DNA of 64,000 bases, taken from positions 47,169-111,168 of the forward strand of contig NZ_CAIUXT010000061.1 in NCBI RefSeq assembly GCF_903903185.1, written 5' to 3'. The notes beneath the pieces are model-generated. The model was not told where the DNA came from. It searched no databases and saw only the letters and a program-made list of their open reading frames with translations. The stretch comes from an uncultured Rhodoblastus sp. GTDB lineage: Bacteria > Pseudomonadota > Alphaproteobacteria > Rhizobiales > Beijerinckiaceae. Of the stretch, positions 9,039-17,589 are shown piece after piece (position 1 is the first letter of the stretch; every line of letters begins with the position of its first letter). Both the position numbers and the translations under genes were made by a program.

Positions 9039-12000
9039 TCAGAACGCGTAACGCGCCTTGAACAAGCCGGCCTGTTCGAGATAGCCGGTGCGCGCGATGG
9101 CGTCATAGGTCAGGGCGAACTGGAATGCGCCGGAGTCAAAATGCAATCCGGCGCCAAAGTCGAGCAAATTGCGCGACGGGTTCGGACCGGTGGCGATAAA
9201 CGGGTTGCTGGCGCCGATGAAACTGGCGGTGACCGACTGGGTGAGGTCGCCGAACTCATGGAGATAGGCGGCGCGCAATTCGAGATCGATCGCCGATGTG
9301 CTGGCGACGTTGCTCCATAGCGGGATGGCGTTGATCGGAATCAGCGCCTTGGCGCCGAGAACGCTGCGCTCGGAGTCGTTCACGACGCTTCGATAGGTCA
9401 GGGCGGCGCCGTTTGAGCTGGTTTCCGCATAGGCGTTCTGCGCGATATTGGCGTAAGTGAAGCCCGCATAGGGAGTGAGAATCGACGCGCCGAACTGCAC
9501 CGGCGCCCCGGCTTCGATACTGGCGGAAAAGAGGTTGCCGCCATGCGTCGCCGAAGCCGCGTCGCTGAAGCCCGGGAAACTTATGGTCCGCGACGTGTTG
9601 TAGTTAAGCCCGCCGTCCGCCACCGAACCGCGCACATAATATTTTTCGAGGTCAAGCGAGCCATAGACCAGGCCTTGATAGACGCTGACGCCGGTATTGT
9701 CGTTGAACAGGCCGCTGTCGCGCGCTTGAGAACTGACATAGCCGAAAGCGGCGCCCAGGCGGGCGCCCGGCGCGATCTGCCGGTCGTAACCGCCGATGAC
9801 GCCGGCGAAATTGGCGCTGTAGCCATGAATGTGCTCGGTAGTGGACTGCGTCGCGCTGCCGTCGATGGCGCTCGCCCAGACGGCGCCGCCGGCCGCCGGG
9901 CTTTCGACGGGGCCGGCGCTGGCGACCCAGCGGTCCTTCGTCGGCGCCCGCGCGGAGAGCAGGCTGTCCAGACGGTTGTTGACCTGACCTTGGAACAGCG
10001 TGGCGATGGCCAGCGGAATCTGGATCGCCGCGCCATTAACTTGCGGACCCAAGCTTTCGCCCGCCGCCCGAACCGCGCCGAAGTCAGGCAAGGCTTCGAC
10101 CGCCGCGCCCAGGGCGTTCACCTTGGCGCTGGAGCCCGTATAGGACAAGAGGCCCGCCAGGGTCGATGCGCCCGCGCGGGATAATCCGGGAATGGTGTGC
10201 GGATCGACGACCGAGGCCGTCAACAGCAAGGCGCCCGTCGATGTGCTGGCGCTGGTCGAGACCAGCACGCTACCCGTCGGCGTCGTCGCCACGCTTCCCG
10301 GACCGTTGACGCTCGAGGCGACCACCCAGGTCGCGCCATTATTCACCAGCGTCGTGAAGGTTGGCGTCAAGACCGTGGGGCCGGCCAGAGTCAGCGTCCC
10401 GTAAATGGAGCCGAGTTTGGTCGAAGGCGCGGCATGCGAGCCGCCGGCGCCGTAGACCGTGGTGGTCAGGGTCGAACCGGCCACCAGCGAGACGCCGTTC
10501 GCCACCGCGACACGCGAGGCGTTCAAATTCAGCTCGCTGAAATTGCGCACGCTGGCCAGGTTGGTGACGCCGTAGAGCGTCAGGCTGTTCGAGCCGGTTC
10601 CGTTGAGAGCGACGATATTGCCCGAGAAGCCGGTTCCGGTCAGGGTGATGGAATTGACCGAGCCCGGCTGGTCGTTGATGACGATATTGCCGTTCAGCAC
10701 GCCTTCATTGGTCAGCGTGAAGGATTGCCCGCCGACATAGCTGGCGAGCACTTTCACCGAAGCCGCGCAGCCTGCGTTGGTCGTGCTGTCGCCGGCCGCC
10801 GGACAGGCGTTGCCGGCGAAATCCGTCCCGCCGGCGCTCTGGTAGGCTTGATCGGCGGCGGGCGCGCCGTCCAATGGCGTTCCGTCCTCGGTCAATGCCG
10901 CCGAAAAGGTCGCGGTCGAGGGACGCTGATCGACGCTGAAATTGCCGTTGATGGTCGCGCCGGCGGCATTGTCGACGACATGCGTCCCCGAGCCGAGGTA
11001 GAAATTGCCGTTGATCAGGCCGTAGTTTTGAATGTTGCTGTCGCGCGGTCCCGCATTGGAGCCGCTGACCGCCGCCGGATTGCCGCCATTGGCCGCATAG
11101 ACCAGTGGGGTAATGTCCAGAGCGAGAATATCGCCGGTGATCGACCCGGACGCCTTGTTCGTGAGCGTCAAGGCAGACGTGCCGCCAATGGCGATCGTCC
11201 CCTGAGCGACGCCGTCAACCGCCTGTATGTTTGAAACGACATTGAGCGGGCTGTCGGGGTTGGTTCCATCAATCGTTTCGAATTCCGCTCCCCCCCAGGT
11301 CGCAATCGCCCAATGACCGGTGGCGAGCGTATCGGTCGGCCTCCAGGACGTATGGGCGATCACGCCGGAATTGACGATGGTCGTATCGGCGCGGCCATAA
11401 TAAACCGTTGCGAAATTGCCGGTCGCCAGAATCTTGCCCCCGGCGGCGTTGTTGAGCGTGAATGAATTGGTATTGTCGTCGGTGTAGAGCACGGCCATGT
11501 CGTTCAGGGTCGCGCCGTTGTATTTGGCCGTGTAAGTGGCGGGTGTTCCGCTGGCGGTGACCGAAAGCTTGGTTGGGTCGAAGCTCGAAAAGAACGTCTG
11601 CGTCGCGGAGAGCGTTCCCTTGTTGTTGACGGTGAAACTATTCACCTGGCTGTCGGCTACGATCAACTCGATGCGCGCGGTGGCGATCTGGTTGGTCGAA
11701 AAGGCCAGAGAACCGGCGTTGTTGAGGACGACATTATTGACGGCCGGGCTTTCGGTGTTGGAAAAATTGGCGGCGACCAGCCCCCTGTCGGCAAGCGACG
11801 CGGATGTGGGATTGATGACATTGGCCGAAACCGTGTTGTCGAAATTGAGTGTGACGTTTGGCGGATTGGGATCGTAGCCGGGGTTATTCGGATTGGTCGC
11901 CGCCGGAAAGGCCGGATTATCGGGCGTGTAGCTGTTGCTCCCTTTGATCGGCTGGAAAGCAGCGGCGGCGTCGTAGATGGTGATCGGCAGACCCGAGCCG

Positions 12001-12146
12001 ATAGCGAGCGTTCCCGTGCAGGAGAGCGTGAGCAGATCCGCCGATGACACACAGCCTGCGGCTTGGGCGCCCGAAGCCTCGCCCAGGGTTGCAACGACGA
12101 CGAAAGAAAACGTCGCAACGCGACCTTTGCGATTCGGCTTACGCAT
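9039..12146 (-). CDS. Large autotransporter (type Va secretion) protein
   Basis: A 1035-residue protein with three parts. MRKPNRKGRVATFSF...GAQAAG is a signal peptide. A long passenger of about 700 residues is rich in Asn, Gly, Thr and Ser with NNxG beta-helix-like repeats (FTVNNKGTL, FTLNNAAGG, LTNEGVLNG). A C-terminal beta-barrel of roughly 280 residues starts near GGAVWASAIDG and ends in KARYAF with the required terminal Phe. The barrel inserts in the outer membrane and exposes the passenger. ATG 12146 is chosen because a GGGAG ribosome-binding site and the signal peptide follow; the frame extends 21 codons further. Two passenger Cys pairs (CVSSADLLTLSC, CPAAGDSTTNAGC) are unusual. It diverges from lanM and shares a repeat-rich promoter region. 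Substrate or ligand unknown. Confidence 0.88.
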   Translation of the reverse strand: MRKPNRKGRVATFSFVVVATLGEASGAQAAGCVSSADLLTLSCTGTLAIGSGLPITIYDAAAAFQPIKGSNSYTPDNPAFPAATNPNNPGYDPNPPNVTLNFDNTVSANVINPTSASLADRGLVAANFSNTESPAVNNVVLNNAGSLAFSTNQIATARIELIVADSQVNSFTVNNKGTLSATQTFFSSFDPTKLSVTASGTPATYTAKYNGATLNDMAVLYTDDNTNSFTLNNAAGGKILATGNFATVYYGRADTTIVNSGVIAHTSWRPTDTLATGHWAIATWGGAEFETIDGTNPDSPLNVVSNIQAVDGVAQGTIAIGGTSALTLTNKASGSITGDILALDITPLVYAANGGNPAAVSGSNAGPRDSNIQNYGLINGNFYLGSGTHVVDNAAGATINGNFSVDQRPSTATFSAALTEDGTPLDGAPAADQAYQSAGGTDFAGNACPAAGDSTTNAGCAASVKVLASYVGGQSFTLTNEGVLNGNIVINDQPGSVNSITLTGTGFSGNIVALNGTGSNSLTLYGVTNLASVRNFSELNLNASRVAVANGVSLVAGSTLTTTVYGAGGSHAAPSTKLGSIYGTLTLAGPTVLTPTFTTLVNNGATWVVASSVNGPGSVATTPTGSVLVSTSASTSTGALLLTASVVDPHTIPGLSRAGASTLAGLLSYTGSSAKVNALGAAVEALPDFGAVRAAGESLGPQVNGAAIQIPLAIATLFQGQVNNRLDSLLSARAPTKDRWVASAGPVESPAAGGAVWASAIDGSATQSTTEHIHGYSANFAGVIGGYDRQIAPGARLGAAFGYVSSQARDSGLFNDNTGVSVYQGLVYGSLDLEKYYVRGSVADGGLNYNTSRTISFPGFSDAASATHGGNLFSASIEAGAPVQFGASILTPYAGFTYANIAQNAYAETSSNGAALTYRSVVNDSERSVLGAKALIPINAIPLWSNVASTSAIDLELRAAYLHEFGDLTQSVTASFIGASNPFIATGPNPSRNLLDFGAGLHFDSGAFQFALTYDAIARTGYLEQAGLFKARYAF

Positions 12147-12191
12147 GGAAACTCCCAATTTTTGGTTGGAAACAGACAATAGGCAGGCAAT

Positions 12192-12268
12192 AACGAAATA
12201 CAACTTCATAAAATCCCGAATTTTCGGGAAGAATTCCCGTTGTAACCGGGAATTTTTCCGCTTATGAT
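12192..12268. promoter_or_regulatory. Divergent autotransporter/lanM promoter with phased half-site array
   Basis: Half-sites alternate in orientation: TCCCGA (12214), TCGGGA (12224), TCCCGT (12235), CCGGGA (12246), with starts 10, 11 and 11 bp apart. Toward lanM a promoter-like TTGTAA (12240-12245), 17-bp spacer and TATGAT (12263-12268) overlaps the array. Toward the autotransporter the motif TGAAGT-N5-TTCGTT (minus strand, 12192-12208) follows. Both a GGAATTTT-N2-CGCT motif (12249-12262) and the TGAAGT motif recur at 15.3 kb. The operator role is inferred. Confidence 0.7.
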
Positions 12269-12298
12269 CCAGCCCGTTCAGAAGAGGAGTTTTCCGTC

Positions 12299-12691
12299 AT
12301 GATCTCCCGCCGCCCCCTGCTCATTTCACTCGCCGGTCTGGTTGCTTTGGCTGCGTCGCCGAGCCTCGCCGAAAGCCTGCCCAAAGGGCTCGACACCGAC
12401 AATGACGCCACGATCGATCTGGCCGAGGCCAAAAAGGCCGCCGGGGCCTTGTTCGACCGGCTCGACCACGAGCATGACGGCACGCTCGACACCCGAGAAC
12501 TGCGCCGCCGCCTGAAGAAGGGGGAAATCTCGGCCGCCGACCCCGACAAGGACGGAACTCTGACCAAGGATGAATATCTCGCCGCAGTCGAAGCGCGGTT
12601 CAAGGCCGCCGACCCCGACAACGACGGCACGCTCGACGCCAGGGAATTGCATAGCAAAGCCGGTCGCGCGCTGTTGAAACTGCTGAAGTAG
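12299..12691 (+). CDS. lanM: Lanmodulin-like periplasmic EF-hand lanthanide-binding protein
   Basis: A 130-residue protein: signal peptide MISRRPLLISLAGLVALAAS ending near SLA, then four 12-residue EF loops at 32-43, 56-67, 81-92 and 105-116. The 24-25-residue spacing of the loops is the tight spacing known from Methylorubrum lanmodulin, and the stretch DEYLAAVEARFKAADPDNDG is nearly the same as in that protein. Lanmodulin binds rare-earth ions with very high selectivity in the periplasm. Loops 3 and 4 have the hallmark Pro at position 2 (DPDKDGT, DPDNDGT); loop 1 has Thr and loop 2 His there. Loop 1 has Ala for Gly at position 6 and loop 3 has Thr at position 9. GAGGAG precedes the ATG. A generic calsymin-type calcium protein is the alternative, less likely given the receptor next door. 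Confidence 0.88.
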   Translation: MISRRPLLISLAGLVALAASPSLAESLPKGLDTDNDATIDLAEAKKAAGALFDRLDHEHDGTLDTRELRRRLKKGEISAADPDKDGTLTKDEYLAAVEARFKAADPDNDGTLDARELHSKAGRALLKLLK

Positions 12692-12806
12692 AATTCGGCT
12701 ATAAAATTCCCAACGCCAATTGGCGCGACCTGTTCCCGGGTCTCGACACAATTGGCGTCGCGTCCTTTGCAGCGGCCTGCGAATTGGACGCAAGTCCGCC
12801 AGATTG

Positions 12807-15137
12807 TCAGAAAGAAATCCTGACGCCGCCATAGACGGCGAGTGGCATTCCGGCGCCGAGCGAGAGTGGATTGACGAAGGGCGTAGGCGTCACGGTAGGC
12901 GTTTCCATCAAGATTCCGCTGGAGTAATATTGCCGGTTGAACAGGTTCTGCGCCAAGGCATAGACCTGCACTTCCTTGGTCACCTGATAGGACGTGTGCA
13001 GGTTGACTGTTCCATAGCCGCCAAGCTGGGTGATCGCCCCGATTTCGTCGCCGACCAGTCGCTGGCCGCTGACCAGAATCCAGTCCGCGCCGAATTTCCA
13101 TTGCGGAACGAAAGCGATTTCAAAACCGGCTTTGAGGTGATGGCGCGGAATGCCGGCGATCGGCGTTCCCGGCGTGATCGGGATCGAGGTTGCGCCGGTA
13201 TCCGGGTTGACGATCGCCGCCGGGCTGTTCGAGGGATCGAGGAACGTGCTGCGATAGGTTGCGTCGATATAGGCGTAATTGGCGTAGACCCGCCAATTGT
13301 CCCTGGTCCAGGCGGCGCCAAGCTCGGCGCCCTGGCGCAGCGTCCCTCCGATATTGGCGTAATAGCCATAGGAATTATAGGGCGTGGTCAAAGGCTGAAT
13401 GTCGTTGGCGTTGGCGGTATGGAACAGGCCGGCGCTCCAGTCGATCTTGCCGTTTTGTCCGAGGTCCCACTTGCCGCGAAAGCCGGTTTCCGCCGTGCGC
13501 GACACCACCTGCTGGAGCGGCGGGTCGGAATTGATGAAATTGGCGACGATGCAGGGCCTTAGCGGATCGGCGCAGCCGAGTTCCAGCGGCGTCGGCGTGC
13601 GGTTGGCTTCCGAATAGCCGGCGTAGAAGGTGATGCCCGACGTAACCTGATAGGTCAGGCCGAGGAGCGGATTGAAGCGTGAATAGGTGTTATTGCCGTT
13701 CAACGCCGTGCCGATCTGATCCTCGAGATCGATCTGGGCGAAATTGAACCGCCCGCCGCCGGTGATCGCCAGTTCTTTCGTCACATTGAAGGTGTCCAGC
13801 GCGAACACGCCGACATAGGTATTGGTCGCGAAAGTGCTGACCGGGGCGACGAAGCCGCCGGGAGTGTCGATGAGGATGCCCGAACCCGTCACCACGAGAT
13901 TGTCCTGGATGATCCCCAGTTCACTGTTGCCGTGAAAATTCGTCCAGCCCCGATCGATCGAGGCGCCAAGCGTGAAGCGATTGTCTCGATCGGCGATCCT
14001 GTCGGTATTGACCGCTTGAAGGCTGGCGCCGGTCGATTGCGAATGGGTCCAGGAGCGGTCGATCTCGCCCAGCGTCCGCGCGCCATTATTGGAAATATCC
14101 GGAATCGGATTGCCCCGGATGTCGGTCGCGGGATTGCCGTTGGCGTCGCATAAAACAGTCGTATCGGCGTCGCAAAGGGCGAGGCTGGTGGTGTTGCCGT
14201 CCACATGGGTCTGGCTGAAATTGCGATAATAGGCGTTGGCGTCGAACTTAAGCGTGTTCGAATACTGGTAAGAGCCGGTGAGAGCGAAGGCGGCAAGCCC
14301 ATTGCTCGACGTTTGCGGCGTGGTGAACACGTTGGCGTAGTTCTGCGTGAGCAATTCGATCGGCGTCGTTCCGGCCCCTACCAGAGTGTTCTGCGCCCCG
14401 GTGAAGCTGAAATGCACCTCGGCCTTGTCCCCCTTGTAGCCGAGATCGGCGTAGACGCGTCGAATCTGCGAGGGACTATAGTGTTTCCAGCCATTGTCGT
14501 TGATCGCTTCGCCGGCGACATAGAAACCCCAATTGTCGATCTGCTTGCCATATTCCACGGCGATCTGGCGACGGCCGAACGAACCGCCGCGCGCGTCGAG
14601 ATCGAAGCCCTGGAAGTTGAAGCCGTTCTTCATCGTCACCGTCACGGCGCCGCCCAGCGCGTTGAGGCCGAAAGCCGGATTATTGGTGACAATCTCCGTC
14701 GATCTGATCGCAATGACCGGGATCGTGTCCCAGTTGACGGTGTCGCCAAAGGCCTCGTTGACGCGGATGCCGTTCTGATAGACCGCGAGGCCCTGCGGCG
14801 TGCCCGAAATCGGCGAGGCGTTGAAGCCGCGAAAATACAGATCGGGCTGAAGGTCGTTGCCCGAAACGTTGCTGGTGAAAACGCCGGGGACATTGCGATT
14901 CAAGCCGTCGGTGACGCTGACGTCGCCATGCTCGGCAATGTCCTGAGAGGTCGTGACCGGTTGGACCGCCGCGGGAATTTTTTCCGCCGCGATCCCGCTG
15001 CCGGTGAACGGGGTCGTCTCGACGATGTTGATGTCGGGCAGGACCACAACGCCGCCATCCTGCGCCGACGCGTCATGCGTCGAGGCGCCGAGGGTCGTGA
15101 GCGCCGCCGCGAGAGACAGCCAGAAGATGCGCGTCAT
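12807..15137 (-). CDS. TonB-dependent outer-membrane receptor, candidate lanthanide receptor (LutH-type)
   Basis: A 776-residue receptor from ATG 15137: signal peptide MTRIFWLSLAAALTTLGAST...AQ, a TonB-box-like DINIVETTP, plug domain (IPAAVQPVTTSQDI ... LNALGGAVTVTMKNG) and a 22-strand-type barrel ending in VRISF. It imports a scarce ligand across the outer membrane using energy from TonB. Its gene converges on lanM and diverges from a dedicated exbB-exbD-tonB set. In Methylobacteriaceae a TonB receptor (LutH) next to lanM imports lanthanides, so a rare-earth complex is the likely ligand; this is inferred from context. An acidic, Cys-containing loop (LCDADTTVLCDANGN) could face outside. An alternative ATG at 15164 is possible. 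Confidence 0.9.
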   Translation of the reverse strand: MTRIFWLSLAAALTTLGASTHDASAQDGGVVVLPDINIVETTPFTGSGIAAEKIPAAVQPVTTSQDIAEHGDVSVTDGLNRNVPGVFTSNVSGNDLQPDLYFRGFNASPISGTPQGLAVYQNGIRVNEAFGDTVNWDTIPVIAIRSTEIVTNNPAFGLNALGGAVTVTMKNGFNFQGFDLDARGGSFGRRQIAVEYGKQIDNWGFYVAGEAINDNGWKHYSPSQIRRVYADLGYKGDKAEVHFSFTGAQNTLVGAGTTPIELLTQNYANVFTTPQTSSNGLAAFALTGSYQYSNTLKFDANAYYRNFSQTHVDGNTTSLALCDADTTVLCDANGNPATDIRGNPIPDISNNGARTLGEIDRSWTHSQSTGASLQAVNTDRIADRDNRFTLGASIDRGWTNFHGNSELGIIQDNLVVTGSGILIDTPGGFVAPVSTFATNTYVGVFALDTFNVTKELAITGGGRFNFAQIDLEDQIGTALNGNNTYSRFNPLLGLTYQVTSGITFYAGYSEANRTPTPLELGCADPLRPCIVANFINSDPPLQQVVSRTAETGFRGKWDLGQNGKIDWSAGLFHTANANDIQPLTTPYNSYGYYANIGGTLRQGAELGAAWTRDNWRVYANYAYIDATYRSTFLDPSNSPAAIVNPDTGATSIPITPGTPIAGIPRHHLKAGFEIAFVPQWKFGADWILVSGQRLVGDEIGAITQLGGYGTVNLHTSYQVTKEVQVYALAQNLFNRQYYSSGILMETPTVTPTPFVNPLSLGAGMPLAVYGGVRISF

Positions 15138-15458
15138 TTTGCGGTTCCCAAGTTTTCGCCGCATTTCGCGGACCCAAATGCGCAAGCGACCGGATGGCCG
15201 AAGGGAAAGAAACCATTTCTCTCCCCGCTCGTTACGCTCGATGGATTTGCTGCAGAATCGGTTGAGAACGAAGTTATACTTCAACGGACCCGACGACGCA
15301 CTCCCGAAGATGTCGGGATTTTTTCCCGAACAAACCCGTTCCTCCAAATGGAATTTTAACGCTACAAAGGGCTTTCTCCAGAAAGCGGACGACGCCTTGC
15401 CGCAGGCCGGGCGTCATGGACGCAGGTAAAAAGTCGAACGCAAAAAGGGACGCCAAGC
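15138..15458. promoter_or_regulatory. Divergent receptor/exbB promoter with phased half-site array
   Basis: No gene lies here. TCCCGA (15302), TCGGGA (15313) and TCCCGA (15324) alternate at exactly 11-bp steps, with a degenerate ACCCGT at 15334. Toward the receptor lies TGAAGT-N5-TTCGTT (minus strand, 15267-15283), which includes a TATAAC -10-like box. Toward exbB lies GGAATTTT-N2-CGCT (15350-15363) running into TACAAA. The same set of motifs is present at 12192-12268. A common regulator is inferred. Confidence 0.7.
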
Positions 15459-16096
<638 letters not shown>

Positions 16097-16097
<1 letters not shown>

Positions 16098-16549
16098 TGG
16101 CCTTTCCGAACCGCAAGAGCGCCGTCGGCGAAGGCCTCTACCAGCCGCAGGCCGACATCAACGTCACGCCTCTGGTCGATGTGATGCTCGTGCTGTTGAT
16201 CATTTTCATGGTCACCGCGCCGCTGCTCGCCACCGGCGTCAAGGTGCAGCTGCCGCAAGCGAAAGCGGCGCAGCCGCTCAATCCGAAAGAGCCGGTTCTC
16301 ATCACCGTCGGCAAGGACGGCAAGGTGTCGCTCGGGCCGGACGAAGTCCCCGCCGACCTGCTGGTCGATGCGGTGAAGAACAAGCTTGGCGAGGATGCGT
16401 CGCGCGTCGTTCACCTGCGCGGCGACAAGGAGGCCTCGTTTGGCGATGTCGTGGCGATCATGGACAGGCTGGCGACCCACGGCGTCACCCATATCGCCAT
16501 CGTCACCGCGCCTAACGGCAAGGAGCGGAACCCGGAGTTGCGGCCTTGA
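16097..16549 (+). CDS. exbD: Proton-channel subunit ExbD (TonB system)
   Basis: A 150-residue protein with a short cytoplasmic N-terminus, a single membrane helix (VTPLVDVMLVLLIIFMVTAPLL) containing the essential Asp, and a periplasmic domain (LITVGKDGKVSLG ... THIAIVTAPNG). It forms the ion pathway with ExbB. Translation is coupled at both ends: its ATG overlaps the exbB stop and its stop overlaps the TTG start of tonB. Confidence 0.93.
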
Positions 16550-17439
16550 GCCAGGCGGCGGCGATAGAGTCTTCATCGCCCGGCCTGGCTCCGCCTCCGG
16601 GGGGGCCGGATGCCGCGACGATCGAGAGAGGCGCGATCAGGCCGCCCTGGCTGCGGCCGGCTGCGATTGTTTTCGTCGTGGCGCTGCATGTGGCGGCGGC
16701 GCTTTTCATCGTCGCCCGCGTCGCGCCGGTGGTTTCGCTCGACGGCATCGACGTGACGCTTATGCCGCTCGGCGACAGCGCCGAGGACAGGCCGAATATC
16801 GACGAGGTGAAGGAGGCCGAGGCGCGGGCGCCCGCCGAGCAAGTCGCGCCCGAACCGGTCGCGCCGCCAGCCATGCCCCCCGCCGAATCGGTCCCGGAAC
16901 TTGCGGCGCCGCTCCCGCAGGTCATCGCGCCGCAGGCCCTGCCCCTGCCAGTCGCGAAACCCGAAGCAAAGCCTTTGCCGAAACCCGCGGAGAAACCCCG
17001 GAAAAAAGCCGTCGTCGAAAAGCCGGAGGACGATAGCCCGACGCCGGCGCAATTGCGCGAACAGCGCCGCCAGCGAGCGGAAGCCGCAGATCGCCGCAAG
17101 GCGCAGGCCGGACAACAGGGGTCGCGTCGCGGAACGCCGCAGGGACAGGCGCAGGCGTCCGGAATGTCGCCCGGCGCCTATGCGGCCCTGCTCGCCGCCG
17201 AGGTCGCCCGCCACAAGGTCTATCCCGCCGCCGCCCGCGCCGCGCAGGCGACGGGCTCCGTCGGCGTGGCTTTTACCGTGGGCGCGTCGGGCCGGGTGGT
17301 CAGCCATTCGATCACGCGCTCGTCGGGCAATGCCGCGCTCGACGCCGCCGTTCACGCGATGATGGCGGCGGTTCACGCGCCGCCGCCGCCGGGCGGCGTT
17401 TTCCGCTCCAGCACCAATATAAACTTCAGCCTGCATTGA
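16546..17439 (+). CDS. tonB: Energy-transducing protein TonB
   Basis: A 297-residue protein with a TTG start overlapping the exbD stop. IVFVVALHVAAALFIVA (about residues 42-58) is the signal-anchor helix. A Pro/Ala/Glu-rich periplasmic stretch follows (VAPEPVAPPAMPPAE ... KPLPKPAEKPRKKA), then a charged linker and a C-terminal TonB domain (YAALLAAEVARHKVYP ... AFTVGASGRVVSHSI ... INFSLH). It spans the periplasm to energise outer-membrane receptors; the receptor at 12.8-15.1 kb is the obvious partner. No terminator with a T-run follows, but the IR at 17565 could act as one. Confidence 0.93.
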   Translation: MSQAAAIESSSPGLAPPPGGPDAATIERGAIRPPWLRPAAIVFVVALHVAAALFIVARVAPVVSLDGIDVTLMPLGDSAEDRPNIDEVKEAEARAPAEQVAPEPVAPPAMPPAESVPELAAPLPQVIAPQALPLPVAKPEAKPLPKPAEKPRKKAVVEKPEDDSPTPAQLREQRRQRAEAADRRKAQAGQQGSRRGTPQGQAQASGMSPGAYAALLAAEVARHKVYPAAARAAQATGSVGVAFTVGASGRVVSHSITRSSGNAALDAAVHAMMAAVHAPPPPGGVFRSSTNINFSLH

Positions 17440-17564
17440 GCCTGTTTGGGAGCGTCGCGGACGGGAGGATTTGGGAAGGCGAAGAAGGATCGAATTCTTC
17501 GCTGGCTGTCCGCGACGCATTGAAAACCTATTTGAAAAGGCGTGGGAATGCGCCCCAAAAGCGG

Positions 17565-17581
17565 TCGGGAGATTTTCCCGA
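17565..17581. promoter_or_regulatory. TCGGGA/TCCCGA inverted repeat between convergent genes
   Basis: TCGGGA (17565-17570) and TCCCGA (17576-17581) start 11 bp apart, the same half-sites and spacing as in the 12.2- and 15.3-kb arrays, but here downstream of tonB and of the histidine kinase gene. It may be a stray operator or the stem of a weak bidirectional terminator. Confidence 0.45.
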
Positions 17582-17589
17582 ACCTGCCT

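Noticed and set aside
9543..11234. Two long plus-strand frames opposite the autotransporter (9543-10184, 10197-11234)
   Set aside because: Low-complexity Arg/Gly/Ala sequence created by the codon bias of the autotransporter gene.
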